64,000 nucleotides of DNA, taken from NCBI GenBank assembly GCA_003513845.1, contig DOTB01000003.1:1-64000 (forward strand), given 5' to 3'. The notes under the pieces were generated by a model that ran no database searches, was not told the origin of the DNA, and worked only from the letters and a program-made list of their open reading frames with translations. This DNA comes from Candidatus Atribacteria bacterium (lineage in GTDB: Bacteria > Atribacterota > Phoenicimicrobiia > Phoenicimicrobiales > Phoenicimicrobiaceae). Both the position numbers and the translations under genes were made by a program. Shown here in pieces: positions 25,581 to 34,362 of the stretch (the first letter of the stretch is position 1; the number at the start of each line of letters is the position of its first letter).

Positions 25581-27764
25581 TTATTTTAGTTTTCTTTTTT
25601 CTTCACTTATTTCTCTCAGTCTTTGCTTTAATGAGGTATTTCTATGAAAGGTTTTATTATTTTTAATAGCAATCCATAAAGCTTTTTTTGTCCCAATTAA
25701 TATTACCATATCTTTTGCCCGAGTAATTCCAGTATATAACAAATTTCTTTGAAGTAGTAAATAGTGCTGGGTCATCACTGGTATAATAACTATTCGGTAT
25801 TCACTCCCTTGACTTTTATGAACAGTAATCGCATAGGCTAATACTAATTCATTTAATTCGGAAAAATCATAATTTACCTTTCTTCCATAAAAATTTACTT
25901 CTAAAATATGCTCCTCGGTATCTATATTTTTAATTCTGCCTATATCTCCATTAAAAATATCTTTATCATAATTATTCTTAATTTGCATAACCTTATCATT
26001 TACTTTAAAAGAATGGTTTCCATATTTAATTTGTTTACCTTTTAAATTTAGTGCCTCTCTTAATCTATAATTTAAGTTATCTGCGCCTACCTCCCCTTTA
26101 TACATAGGGGAAAGAATCTGAATATCATCTATAGGGTCTATTTTATATTTAACAGGAAGGCGAACGGTACACAAGTTAATTATCTTCTGAGCAGCAACCC
26201 CAGGGTCCTCTTCTTCTATAAAGTAAAAATCTCTCTCTCTTTCTCCTTTAATAATAGGATATTTCCCCTCATTAACTCGGTGAGCATTAACAATAATTAA
26301 ACTTCTTCGGTCCTGCCTGAATATTTTGGTTAACCTTACCACCGGAATAGTTTCCGAATCAATAATGTCTCTTAAGAGATTTCCCGGTCCCACAGAAGGT
26401 AATTGGTCTACATCCCCAATTAAAATTAAAAAAGTACCAGGAAGAACCGCTTTTAGCAGACTATTCATCAATAAAATATCTATCATAGAAACTTCGTCTA
26501 AAATTATTACCTCAGCTCTAACGGGATTATCTGAATTCCTGGTAAAAGTTCCACTTTTAGGACTATATTCTAACAATCTATGAATGGTCTTAGCCTCTTG
26601 GCCAGTAGTTTCACTCATCCTTTTGGCCGCTCTACCAGTAGGAGCAGCCAAGACTATTTTTAATTTTAATTCTTTAAATAATTCAATAAGACCTAAAGTA
26701 GTAGTAGTCTTACCTGTCCCGGGGCCACCAGTCAATACTAACACCCGATTCAAGAGGACTTTCTTGATGGCTTCTTTTTGTTCCTCTGCAAAAGAAATAT
26801 TATATCTTTTTTCCAAATGCTTTATCATCTTTGGCACATCTAAATTGATTATCTGTTGGGGAAACTTTAACAATTCAATTAATTTTTTACTTACCCCCAA
26901 TTCAGCAAAATAATAAAGTGGTAACCATATCCTATCTTCTTCTACAATAACCTCTTTATTATTTTTTAAAACACCTAAAGCCTTTTCAACTAATATTTTT
27001 TCAACTTCTAATAATTCGCTTCCTTGTTTAATTATTTCCTGAATAATTCCATAACAGTGACCTTGATTAGCTAATTCGTTTAAAATATATTTAATCCCTG
27101 CTCTTATCCTTGCTGGAGAGGTAGATTCAATTCCTAAATTCTGAGCAATACGGTCAGCAATTTTAAAACCAATACCAAAAACATCATCTACTAATCGGTA
27201 AGGATTTTCTTTCAGTTTCTCAATAGCAGAATTACCATAAGTCTTATAAATCTTAACCGCATATCCAGTAGTGATTTGGTAGGATTGTAAAAAAATCATC
27301 ACCCTCTTAATTTCTTTCTGTTCTTCCCAAGATTTACTAATTACTTTTATCCGTTTTTCAGCAATCCCCTCTACCTCAGTTAATCTATGAAGGTCGTTTT
27401 CTAAAATTTCTAAAGTCTTACTACCAAAATGCTTTATTATTCTATCTGCAGTTGCCGGGCCCACCCCTTTAATTAATCCAGAGCTTAAATATCTTTTTAA
27501 CCCAAGCAAAGAAGTAGGTAAAATTAGTTGATAATTATTAAAACTAAATTGCCAACCATACTTGGGATTATTTACCCATTCCCCTTCTAACTTATAAGTC
27601 TCACCAACATTTATCGAAGCCATATTCCCTACCATAGTAGCTAATTTTTCTTCATTCCCCATTTTCACAAAAATAGGCTTTTCCAAGCTCATTTTTGCTA
27701 TTACGTACCCATTTTCTTCATTTCTATATACAATTTTCTCTATAGTTCCCTGGATAGTCTCCAT
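25581..27764 (-). CDS. recD2: RecD2-type ATP-dependent DNA helicase
   Basis: The 727-residue SF1B helicase has an N-terminal OB region (residues 1-80), a helix-hairpin-helix pair (LIKGVGPATADRIIKHFG near 98-115 and FGIGFKIADRIAQNLG near 195-210) and the helicase core. Motif I is LTGGPGTGKTTTTLG near 346, motif II is VIILDEVSMID near 418, and the C-terminal AYAITVHKSQGSEY near 660-673 is motif VI/UvrD_C_2. It lacks RecB/RecC partners, as usual for RecD2, and would act as a 5'-3' helicase in repair. It is the first gene of an operon that continues to the M42 peptidase. Confidence 0.95.
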   Translation of the reverse strand: METIQGTIEKIVYRNEENGYVIAKMSLEKPIFVKMGNEEKLATMVGNMASINVGETYKLEGEWVNNPKYGWQFSFNNYQLILPTSLLGLKRYLSSGLIKGVGPATADRIIKHFGSKTLEILENDLHRLTEVEGIAEKRIKVISKSWEEQKEIKRVMIFLQSYQITTGYAVKIYKTYGNSAIEKLKENPYRLVDDVFGIGFKIADRIAQNLGIESTSPARIRAGIKYILNELANQGHCYGIIQEIIKQGSELLEVEKILVEKALGVLKNNKEVIVEEDRIWLPLYYFAELGVSKKLIELLKFPQQIINLDVPKMIKHLEKRYNISFAEEQKEAIKKVLLNRVLVLTGGPGTGKTTTTLGLIELFKELKLKIVLAAPTGRAAKRMSETTGQEAKTIHRLLEYSPKSGTFTRNSDNPVRAEVIILDEVSMIDILLMNSLLKAVLPGTFLILIGDVDQLPSVGPGNLLRDIIDSETIPVVRLTKIFRQDRRSLIIVNAHRVNEGKYPIIKGERERDFYFIEEEDPGVAAQKIINLCTVRLPVKYKIDPIDDIQILSPMYKGEVGADNLNYRLREALNLKGKQIKYGNHSFKVNDKVMQIKNNYDKDIFNGDIGRIKNIDTEEHILEVNFYGRKVNYDFSELNELVLAYAITVHKSQGSEYRIVIIPVMTQHYLLLQRNLLYTGITRAKDMVILIGTKKALWIAIKNNKTFHRNTSLKQRLREISEEKRKLK

Positions 27765-28137
27765 TTATTCTCCTTTGGAGAAATTCACCAATTAGTTAAT
27801 TCACCAATTCTCCTATTCCCCAATTGACCGATTAGTCAATTCACCAATTCACCTATTAGCCAATTTGCCAATTAAATTAGTCGTTAGTAGAGGAAATCGG
27901 TTATAAAACTGTTATCTCCTCTGTCATTGCGAACTTCGATTTATCGAAGCGCAACAATCCCTATTGGAGATTGATTCGGTCGTTTCACTCCCTCGCAATA
28001 AAAGAATAAAAAACTTGCAATCCTTAACCTGTTACTTATTACTCATCACTGTATTTTTCTATCCGCTATACGCTGTACGCTCCACGCTAATTTGCGAGAT
28101 ACGATTCACGAGATACGAGATACAAATTTAACTCTTT
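27765..28137. repeat. Spacer with two repeat families
   Basis: At 27780-27872 there are about nine AATTCACCAATT / CCAATTGACCGATT units. At 27920-28010 lies CATTGCGAACTTCGATTTATCGAAGCGCAACAATC with a CCCTCGCAATAA end, a degenerate copy of the element also seen at 49338-49425. TTACTTATTACTCATCACTG and ACGAGATACGAGATAC words follow. No gene is seen. Confidence 0.7.
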
Positions 28138-28530
28138 CTATACAATTTTTACATAAAAATGTCTTCGACGTGGGCCATCAAATTCACAAAAGCATATTCC
28201 CTGCCAGGTTCCCAGGAGAAGATTATTATTCTTCACCGGGACATTTACTGAAAACCCAACAATACTTGCCTTGATATGAGCAGCGGAGTTCCCTTCTAAA
28301 TGACTATAATCATCATCAAAAGGAATTACTTTGTTTAACTCCATTAATATATCTTGTTTAACACTGGGGTCAGCATTTTCGTTTATGGTAACTCCGGCAG
28401 TAGTATGAGGGATAAAAACACAACATAATCCTTCCGCAATTCCACTCTCTCCTACAACCTTTTGAACTTGAGCAGTTATATCTAAAATTTGTGTTTGAGT
28501 ATTAGTTTGGACGGTAATTTCCTTTAACAT
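28138..28530 (-). CDS. YjbQ family protein (UPF0047)
   Basis: The 130-residue single-domain protein has the family motifs GLCCVFIPHTTAGVTINENADP near residues 35-56, HLEGNSAAHIKASIVG near 79-94 and LLGTWQGICFCEFDGPR near 105-121. Conserved His and Glu residues form a putative metal site. Some relatives show weak thiamine-phosphate synthase activity; the true role is unresolved. It stands alone between repeat blocks. Confidence 0.92.
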   Translation of the reverse strand: MLKEITVQTNTQTQILDITAQVQKVVGESGIAEGLCCVFIPHTTAGVTINENADPSVKQDILMELNKVIPFDDDYSHLEGNSAAHIKASIVGFSVNVPVKNNNLLLGTWQGICFCEFDGPRRRHFYVKIV

Positions 28531-28921
28531 AACAATCTCCCTTTTGGTTAGTTGGTTTAATACAGAATTCTTAACTAATTAACTAAACAACCAGTTAATA
28601 GTGTAAGTTGAAAATAAAAGAATAAGTACAAAATTAATTTTTATTTTACTAATAATTTCTACCACTAAGCGGATAACCTTTTAAAAAGACTGTAGTTCGA
28701 ATTCCAGGTCCATCATAAATTAAATATCTTTGAATATTAAAAATTGTTCCTAATAGTTATAAGAAAAGACTTTGTAAAAGGACCATTGTCCCTTGACAAA
28801 GTTTCATCGCACCTTTAAAATATTTTTTTCGTACGTATTAATTTTATAGTATTTTTATAGATAAGACAAATAAAATACAAAGTACATTTTTGAAAAATGG
28901 GATGTCCCTATTTTTTCCCAT
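28531..28921. other. Non-coding spacer with an imperfect hairpin
   Basis: No gene is seen. GACTTTGTAAAAGGACCA near 28769 pairs imperfectly with TTGTCCCTTGACAAAGTT near 28785, giving a hairpin of about 16 bp. Near 28897-28920 is TGGGATGTCCCTATTTTTTCCCA, related to the GGGACATATCCCATTT inverted repeat after btuD. Confidence 0.5.
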
Positions 28922-29047
28922 TTTTTCTATGTTACAGAATGTCCTGAAGTAGGGACTGTTAGCCAAGGACGTACAGTTGAAGAAGCAATTTCTAATTTAA
29001 AAGAATCGACCGAACTATATCTTGAAGAATTTCCTTCCAAAAAATAA
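28922..29047 (+). pseudogene. HicB-family antitoxin remnant
   Basis: An open frame without a usable start reads FFYVTECPEVGTVSQGRTVE, then EAISNLKESTELYLEEFP and a stop. This matches the core of HicB-type proteins, where CPELPG.VSQG.T.EEA..N..EA.ELYLEE is typical. The first strand and start codon are missing, and no HicA toxin frame was found on either side, so it is a decayed fragment of a toxin-antitoxin module. The upstream edge coincides with a dispersed GGGATGTCCCT repeat word. Confidence 0.75.
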
Positions 29048-29183
29048 TGCGAGCTGTCAACGTAGTTAACGCCCGCAAATATAATATAACGTGTTTTGAT
29101 TAATTTGTCGATAATCTTTTGTTTCTGTCTTTAGCTTCCCCTATTAGACCAGACCCCTTTATATTTTTATAGCATCTATTCGA

Positions 29184-30416
29184 TTATTTCACGAGGTTTT
29201 CCACAATGTCGTATATCTCGATCTCGTTAAGCTGGTAGTAATATCCTTTTGGCCGCCCTTGCTTATACGTAAACCATGCTTCGTCCATCGCTTTTATCAC
29301 TCCATGTTGGTCGACAATTAGAAGCCCAGACTTGGAATGATAAAGCTCTGTCACGGCCGGATCCCAAACCCCAAGTATGTTGCTTTCTCCCACGTACGCT
29401 AACCACTGTTCCTGGCTTGGCTTTTTCTCTGTTACTATCACGATAATAACTACTTCATTGCTAAATTCCTCTAAGTCCTTATTAATAACTGTGAGTCGAT
29501 CGTATCCTGTCGAGGGACAATTTACACAACCATTTTCATTTACTCTCGGCTGGAAGAGGAGAATAACGACCTTACCCAGAAAATCGGACAACCAGAATGC
29601 TCTACCGTCGATTGTTACGGTTGCAAAATCTGGCACCTGGCGTCCTGGTTTAAGGATTGCGCGAGGTCTAGTCTCTCCAATCTTCTTAAGGGCAATAGAT
29701 CTACCATCGACAGAGACATATGTGATCTCATATAGAACATCCCCCACCTGAAGAGGACCCCCGGGCTTATAGACTTCATGAGATCCGGGAAGAGTGTCGA
29801 GCTTGCCATCTCCGTCCGTGTCAATTGCTACCACAAGCTGTGATAGGTCATTGTACATGGCTGTAGAGGAAAGATCTGTGATCGCAATGGGAACGAAAGA
29901 CCCATTGAGTTCAATACCTCCCCGTCGTTGACAGAATCCTCCGACCAGGAACTGGTACTTCTCTGTTTTATACGAATAGCAGGCAATAATTGACAGATGG
30001 TACGGAACCGTATGTACTGTCCCCTTCACCTCATATTCCACATCGACATTCACAAACCACGTGAATGCGTGTGGGAAAATCTGCTCTCGCACGTAAATAC
30101 CACTTTCATCACCCAAATCTTCGTTGTTGTTTGTGTCAACGAGGATGCGTGGATCTTCTTCATTCCAAATAACCACACTGATCCCAGGATCGTTTCCGTT
30201 CCCAACCGGAATCAGCGCATATGAGCATTCTCCGGCACATACAGGCCCGACAAGCGTTTCCAGCGGAGAGTCTGAAAGATCAAGAGGTAATGCGGGAACC
30301 CCCGCACATAGCATAGGCCATGGCCTCATCTCCCCAAGATATCCAACTTGATCTGCAAAAACAGGAACGATACTCACTATGACGAAAAGGATAAGACATA
30401 CTATAACTCTTGGCAT
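29184..30416 (-). CDS. Secreted redoxin-fold protein with CxxC, paralogue A
   Basis: About 410 residues with a Sec signal (MPRVIVCLILFVIVSIVPVF, then ADQ). The N-terminal part, of no recognised family, has two acidic loop motifs resembling Ca2+ sites: DTNNNEDLGDE near 95 and DTDGDGKLD near 200. The C-terminal part (from about 255) is a thioredoxin-fold redoxin domain with GRQVPDFATVTIDG, LSDFLGKVVILLF and a CVNC pair. ATG at 30416 is preferred over a TTG six bases upstream because GGGGG sits at proper distance. The gene overlaps the end of the Cys-rich gene upstream, so they are coupled. Its base composition is visibly richer in GC than the rest of the window. Disulfide chemistry outside the cytoplasm is inferred. 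Confidence 0.8.
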   Translation of the reverse strand: MPRVIVCLILFVIVSIVPVFADQVGYLGEMRPWPMLCAGVPALPLDLSDSPLETLVGPVCAGECSYALIPVGNGNDPGISVVIWNEEDPRILVDTNNNEDLGDESGIYVREQIFPHAFTWFVNVDVEYEVKGTVHTVPYHLSIIACYSYKTEKYQFLVGGFCQRRGGIELNGSFVPIAITDLSSTAMYNDLSQLVVAIDTDGDGKLDTLPGSHEVYKPGGPLQVGDVLYEITYVSVDGRSIALKKIGETRPRAILKPGRQVPDFATVTIDGRAFWLSDFLGKVVILLFQPRVNENGCVNCPSTGYDRLTVINKDLEEFSNEVVIIVIVTEKKPSQEQWLAYVGESNILGVWDPAVTELYHSKSGLLIVDQHGVIKAMDEAWFTYKQGRPKGYYYQLNEIEIYDIVENLVK

Positions 30417-30838
30417 GAGCAACCCCCATCATTCCACCCTTGCCCTTCAAAGAGGACACCGATCCAACATGTTGTAGTTGCGGTAACTCTCCCTGACCCT
30501 GTCCGAGACGTTTGACAGCTGGTGGTGCTTGTCCAAAGGTGTACAACAGTACAGTCAGCATAGGCAGTCACACGAATAGGCTTACCTTGACCCGAGCTGT
30601 CGTACCGTTCATAGATCGATTTTGTCCAGCACTTCCAGCCTGTGTCCCACTGATCGCAGCTTCCATAGCAATAGACTGACACACAGCCTGAGTCATCCCA
30701 CAAAGGAACAATTTCCCCTCCACGGGCTGCAGTTTTTGGTTGACCTTGAGCACCTGTCTCCCCCAACGCGAAGACAGATACCATTAGTACGAGTACTCCA
30801 ATCAGCACCCCAATTACAAGATATCTCCCTTTTTTCAT
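30401..30838 (-). CDS. Small secreted cysteine-rich protein A
   Basis: The 145-residue protein has a clear signal/anchor (MKKGRYLVIGVLIGVLVLMV, cleavage near FALGETGA). The mature part of about 110 residues has nine Cys: C-x4-C-x3-C near residue 52, KC, DCTVV, SC, TC, and a terminal GCSC. All nine recur in the decayed paralogue at 32316-32732, pointing to a disulfide-stabilised fold. No family was recognised. The gene has AGGAGG before ATG and overlaps the redoxin-fold gene after it, so the two products probably work together. Like its neighbour it is GC-richer than its surroundings. Confidence 0.75.
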   Translation of the reverse strand: MKKGRYLVIGVLIGVLVLMVSVFALGETGAQGQPKTAARGGEIVPLWDDSGCVSVYCYGSCDQWDTGWKCWTKSIYERYDSSGQGKPIRVTAYADCTVVHLWTSTTSCQTSRTGSGRVTATTTCWIGVLFEGQGWNDGGCSCQEL

Positions 30839-31003
30839 TTTATTTACCTCCTATTTTATACAAAATTAAAAAATAAGGAACAAGAGGTCTGATCTCAATA
30901 TTTAACATATTATATTTTTTAAAAAACATTTGGTTTAAACTGTGAAAAGTTTATTTTTTATTTATAATATCTTCTACAATAGGATCGATATATAAAAGTT
31001 TAT

Positions 31004-32287
31004 TCACCCCCCCTTAATTTTTCCGTTTCTTATCTCAAACCAACATTCATCTGTTGCCCTTATCGTTCCATTTTCATCAAGTATAAACAGTCTTTCCCAA
31101 GGGTATAGATAGAGCTCCGTCACCTTAGGATCCCAAATCATCGTAACAAGGGGAAACTCTTCTATCAACCTCCCTTTCGAAACCATTATCGATATTTCTT
31201 CTTGCAGTTTTTTTATAAGATCTGGCTTCGGCTCTTCTTCATCTGTTAGTATCCAAACAAGAACAACTTTGCCCTTATTCACCTCAACAAGCGATTCAAG
31301 ATCACTCATCCTTTGGTAGTATTGAAATTGAACATTATATGAACAAGAAGAACAATAGTTTTCATTATTCAATGAGGGAAAAACACAAAAAGAAGGAGCA
31401 AAGTATAACATCACGATCTTCCCCTTAAGATTTGATAAAGAAAACGGTTTTCCTTCCAACGTTGTTGTCTGAAAATCAGGGGAGGGATGTCCTCTTCTCA
31501 AAACGGGTTTTCTCACAGCCTGTCGGTTAGATTCCACAAGCACTAGCTTTCTTCCATCAGGAGAGACTAATTTTATTTCGTATGTTTTGTTTCCTACATA
31601 AAATGGTTCATCTGCCCTGAAAAGCTCGTAAGAATCATCACAAACATCTATTTTATTATCCCTATCTATATCTATGCCAAATAGGAGATCACTTAAATTG
31701 TTGTAAATGGCATCCGAGGCACTATCTATAAGTGAAAGCGCAATAAGGTAAAGCTCATCATCTATTTCTATTAATCCTTCCCGATGACTCACAACACTAT
31801 AATCAACACCTATTCCACCTCTTACAGGATCCATCGATACATAAATATCTACATAAACAGGTAACCAGATCGTTTCGCCCTTTACTTGGTATTCTGCCTG
31901 AACTTTCAGGTAATGCCACAAATAAGTACTTCCATTCACAGTTCTAAAGTCCCACATGATGTGCTCATCATCAGAAAGGTCTTCGTTGTTATTGGCATCG
32001 ACCCACAATTTTGGAGGATTTTCAAGTAGAACCGCAATGGAAACCAGGTTGTCTTTTCCGTTTCCCAGTTTCATTGCACCGAACAACAAACCTTTAACCT
32101 GAGGCATACCCTTCAGGTTTTCTAATGGTGTTTTTTGAAGTTGGATATCTGTACTACAGACAGGGGGTATTGTCCAGGAAACTGTTTCACTGAGTAATCC
32201 GATGAACTCATTAGAAGACGCTAAGACAACTGAGGTACACACGAACATACACAAAAACAGTAAAACTAAACATACCCTTTTCACCAC
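31004..32287 (-). CDS. Secreted redoxin-fold protein with CxxC, paralogue B
   Basis: The 427-residue protein is a full-length homologue of the 29184-30416 product: same signal peptide layout, DANNNEDLSDDE and DIDRDNKID acidic loops, and a C-terminal redoxin domain beginning GHPSPDFQTTTLEGKPFSLSNL with CSSC near residue 318. An insertion with an extra Cys (FCVFPS) precedes that pair. The start is GTG with GGAGGT seven bases upstream. It follows the decayed Cys-rich gene, repeating the gene order of copy A. Codon and base use look native (AT-rich), unlike copy A. Export and thiol-disulfide activity are inferences from the fold and CxxC. Confidence 0.8.
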   Translation of the reverse strand: MVKRVCLVLLFLCMFVCTSVVLASSNEFIGLLSETVSWTIPPVCSTDIQLQKTPLENLKGMPQVKGLLFGAMKLGNGKDNLVSIAVLLENPPKLWVDANNNEDLSDDEHIMWDFRTVNGSTYLWHYLKVQAEYQVKGETIWLPVYVDIYVSMDPVRGGIGVDYSVVSHREGLIEIDDELYLIALSLIDSASDAIYNNLSDLLFGIDIDRDNKIDVCDDSYELFRADEPFYVGNKTYEIKLVSPDGRKLVLVESNRQAVRKPVLRRGHPSPDFQTTTLEGKPFSLSNLKGKIVMLYFAPSFCVFPSLNNENYCSSCSYNVQFQYYQRMSDLESLVEVNKGKVVLVWILTDEEEPKPDLIKKLQEEISIMVSKGRLIEEFPLVTMIWDPKVTELYLYPWERLFILDENGTIRATDECWFEIRNGKIKGG

Positions 32288-32315
32288 AATTACCTCCTTT
32301 TAAGAATTAAAAATA

Positions 32316-32732
32316 TTAATCCGAACAACTGCAGTATGATTGAAAAGTGTAGCAAGGACCTTCAAATGTAAGAAATTTAGTAATATAGCAGGATGCAGAT
32401 GCGGAAACCTTTCCATAACCTTGCTTTGTTACTGTTTTTGAACAGCTAGCAGATCCAAATACAATTACAGTACATTCGGAATGTGCTTTAACGCTTAAGT
32501 AAAGAGGAATTCCAGTATCAGTGTAGCGCCTACCTACAGCCGTTGTGTAACATCTGTATCAATTTCCCGTAAAATCACAACCACGAACACAGGTTACTAT
32601 GGAGCATCCGGGATCTAATCCCTTTAGTTCTATCTCTCCTCTTTTTTGCACATTCTTCTCATCTGCAAATACTAGCAATACAGTTATTAGTAAAAAACAA
32701 CTTATCATCAAAGCAGTCCTTAACTTTTTCAT
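32316..32732 (-). pseudogene. Small secreted cysteine-rich protein B, with in-frame TGA
   Basis: Starting at ATG 32732 behind AAGGAG, the frame gives a signal peptide (MKKLRTALMISCFLLITVLL) and then a Cys-rich protein closely parallel to 30401-30838: GCSIVTCVRGCD against GCVSVYCYGSCD, ECTVIV against DCTVVH, and a terminal CSC. Codon 58 (32559-32561) is TGA where the paralogue has Gly, one base from GGA. The rest of the frame stays open to TAA at 32316. TGA serves as a normal stop elsewhere (for example at 12241), so this is a nonsense mutation or a sequence error, unless recoding occurs. All nine paralogue cysteines are kept, with one extra. Confidence 0.72.
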
Positions 32733-32740
32733 TTTTTTCT

Positions 32741-33960
32741 CCTTGGTTTTTTTATGTTCCCAGTTAACTAACCTTTAAAGAGAATTTATTAATTGATTAT
32801 CCAAAGTTCCCTCACTAATATTTTCTCTTTTTAGATTACTAACTGGTTTTTATATTATCTTTACTTAAATTAAAGTAGGCCCAAGAATTTTTTCACCTCT
32901 TTTCTCCCTACTTTAACCAATCTGAGATGATATGCTTTTATATCATTTTTTCATATATACATATATATACTACATCGATATTTAAAAATCCTTCTTTTTT
33001 TTGAAAATTTTTATACTCCCCCTAGTGATACTTTATATGGTATTTTTTATATAAATAATCTGCCATAATACTATATAATTGTTGGTTTTATTATAATTGT
33101 TACTATATTATAATGAAGAGTTTTTTCATTTAAATCCCCCTCAATATTTATATTTTTTTAAGTATATACCTCTCCATATGATTTTCAAATTTGGCAGGCC
33201 TTAAAACGCCTATGAAATAAGGCTTTAAAGGGCATAATTTTTATACGTTTTTGGTATTTACGAAAATTCGGGTTGTAAGGGAACAGTAATGTGTTAAAAT
33301 AGAAGTTGTAATTGGATTTGAGGGAGATTGTAAATATGAACATAGAGGGCTGGGCTGTCTCTAATCACTGTATATCACTGCTAAGACAGGCTACAAAGAT
33401 AAGATTCGCTTTATTAAATCTTTCCTTCGAATATCTAATTTTTAAAGAGCAGGGGTTTTTCTGAAGACTTGGTGTAGTATATTACAATAATATACAATCT
33501 CTCTAATCCTTGTCACTATACTAAAGTATAAATTTTTCTGCTTTAACTAAAATTCCTATACTATAGTATAGGAATTGAGCATTAATTTATTTAATTTTTA
33601 TATTTTAGTTGATTAAATTAACCCATTTTTTTATTATCTTCACTACAAATTAAACTAAACCCCAAGAGTTTTCCGATGGCTGCAGAGGTATTTTTTCCCC
33701 CCAATTTAGCAAAAATCTGATGCTTATGATATTTTATCGTTTTTTTTGGTAAAAGACGGTTTATTAGTCACTTTAAACATTTGCAACATGCTGCTCAGAG
33801 ACAAGATATACTGGCTGCTTTAACCGTGAAGTTAAATATGTAGCATTAATGCCACAACTGTTTTCCTGAAAAGAAATATCTGTTTTGATGTATTATTAAG
33901 TTGAGGTTTATTGGCTGTAGGATTTAAACTATTTTTAAAAGGCAGACTATCTTTTAATAA
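32741..33960. other. Long AT-rich stretch without intact genes
   Basis: No frame over about 60 codons with coding character was found. The part at 32940-33180 is extremely AT-rich. GGCAGGCCTTAAAACGCCTATGAAATAAGGCTTTAAAGGGC near 33194 and a short frame from ATG 33339 (about 43 codons) were not recognised. The whole block probably consists of decayed mobile-element and promoter DNA, since a transposase remnant follows. Confidence 0.5.
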
Positions 33961-33966
33961 TTTATT

Positions 33967-34101
33967 GCCCTCTGGAAGATGGAAGAATCATTTCGTATTA
34001 TGAAGCCTACCCTAGAAGTAAGACCGGTATTTCACTAGACCGAACCGAAGATAAAAGGTCATTTTGTGAAATGTCTTTTTCAGAATTTAGAGCTTTCTTA
34101 A
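33967..34101 (+). mobile_element. Decayed C-terminal end of an IS4-superfamily (IS1634-like) transposase
   Basis: In one frame the sequence reads ALWKMEESFRIMKPTLEVRP then VFH, a TAG stop, and TEPKIKGHFVKCLFQ. This is the Y..IEESFR.MKS.L..RPVYH......I.GHF..CF motif at the catalytic Glu end of DDE transposases of this group. The stop inside the motif, the stop 9 nt upstream and the lack of the rest of the gene show an inactive relic. Inverted ends of the original IS were not found. Confidence 0.78.
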
Positions 34102-34362
34102 AGAAAATGCTACTCAAGTATTAAGGTTCTTTATAGATTTTTTCTGTTTCTAAAAATTCTTGGAGGTCTTAATGTGACTGAGTTTCCTCATGCTATACCA
34201 AGAATCTAATTTGGTTTTTTAAAAAACCAATATGTTTTAATTTTTTACATACTATATTAGTTATAAATTTCTAAATTGTAGAAGGGCGGTCCATCTACAC
34301 AGTAATTATTCCCTGCTTACTATTCACTACCCGTTAAACGTTATAATATGCTATTGAATTTA
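34102..34362. other. Spacer after the transposase relic
   Basis: AT-rich, no gene. It carries a GGTTTTTTAAAAAACC palindrome near 34213-34228 and a CCCTGCTTACTATTCACTACCCGTTAAACG repeat word next to the larC stop. Confidence 0.5.

Noticed and set aside
27780-27872. Possible CRISPR array
   Set aside because: Units are 8-12 nt, irregular, with no constant-length spacers and no cas genes in the window.
28690-28720. tRNA-like T-arm text GTAGTTCGAATTCCAGG
   Set aside because: No acceptor, D or anticodon stems can be assembled around it.
30124-30351. Plus-strand frames opposite the redoxin-fold gene
   Set aside because: Antisense shadows made long by the local GC-richer composition.
32559-32561. 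Selenocysteine or genome-wide UGA recoding
   Set aside because: Normal genes such as the one ending at 12241 use TGA as stop, no SECIS-like hairpin was evident after the codon, and the paralogue has Gly rather than Cys there.
33339-33470. 43-codon frame MNIEGWAVSNHC...
   Set aside because: Too short, unrecognised and in a decayed stretch; no evidence it is translated.
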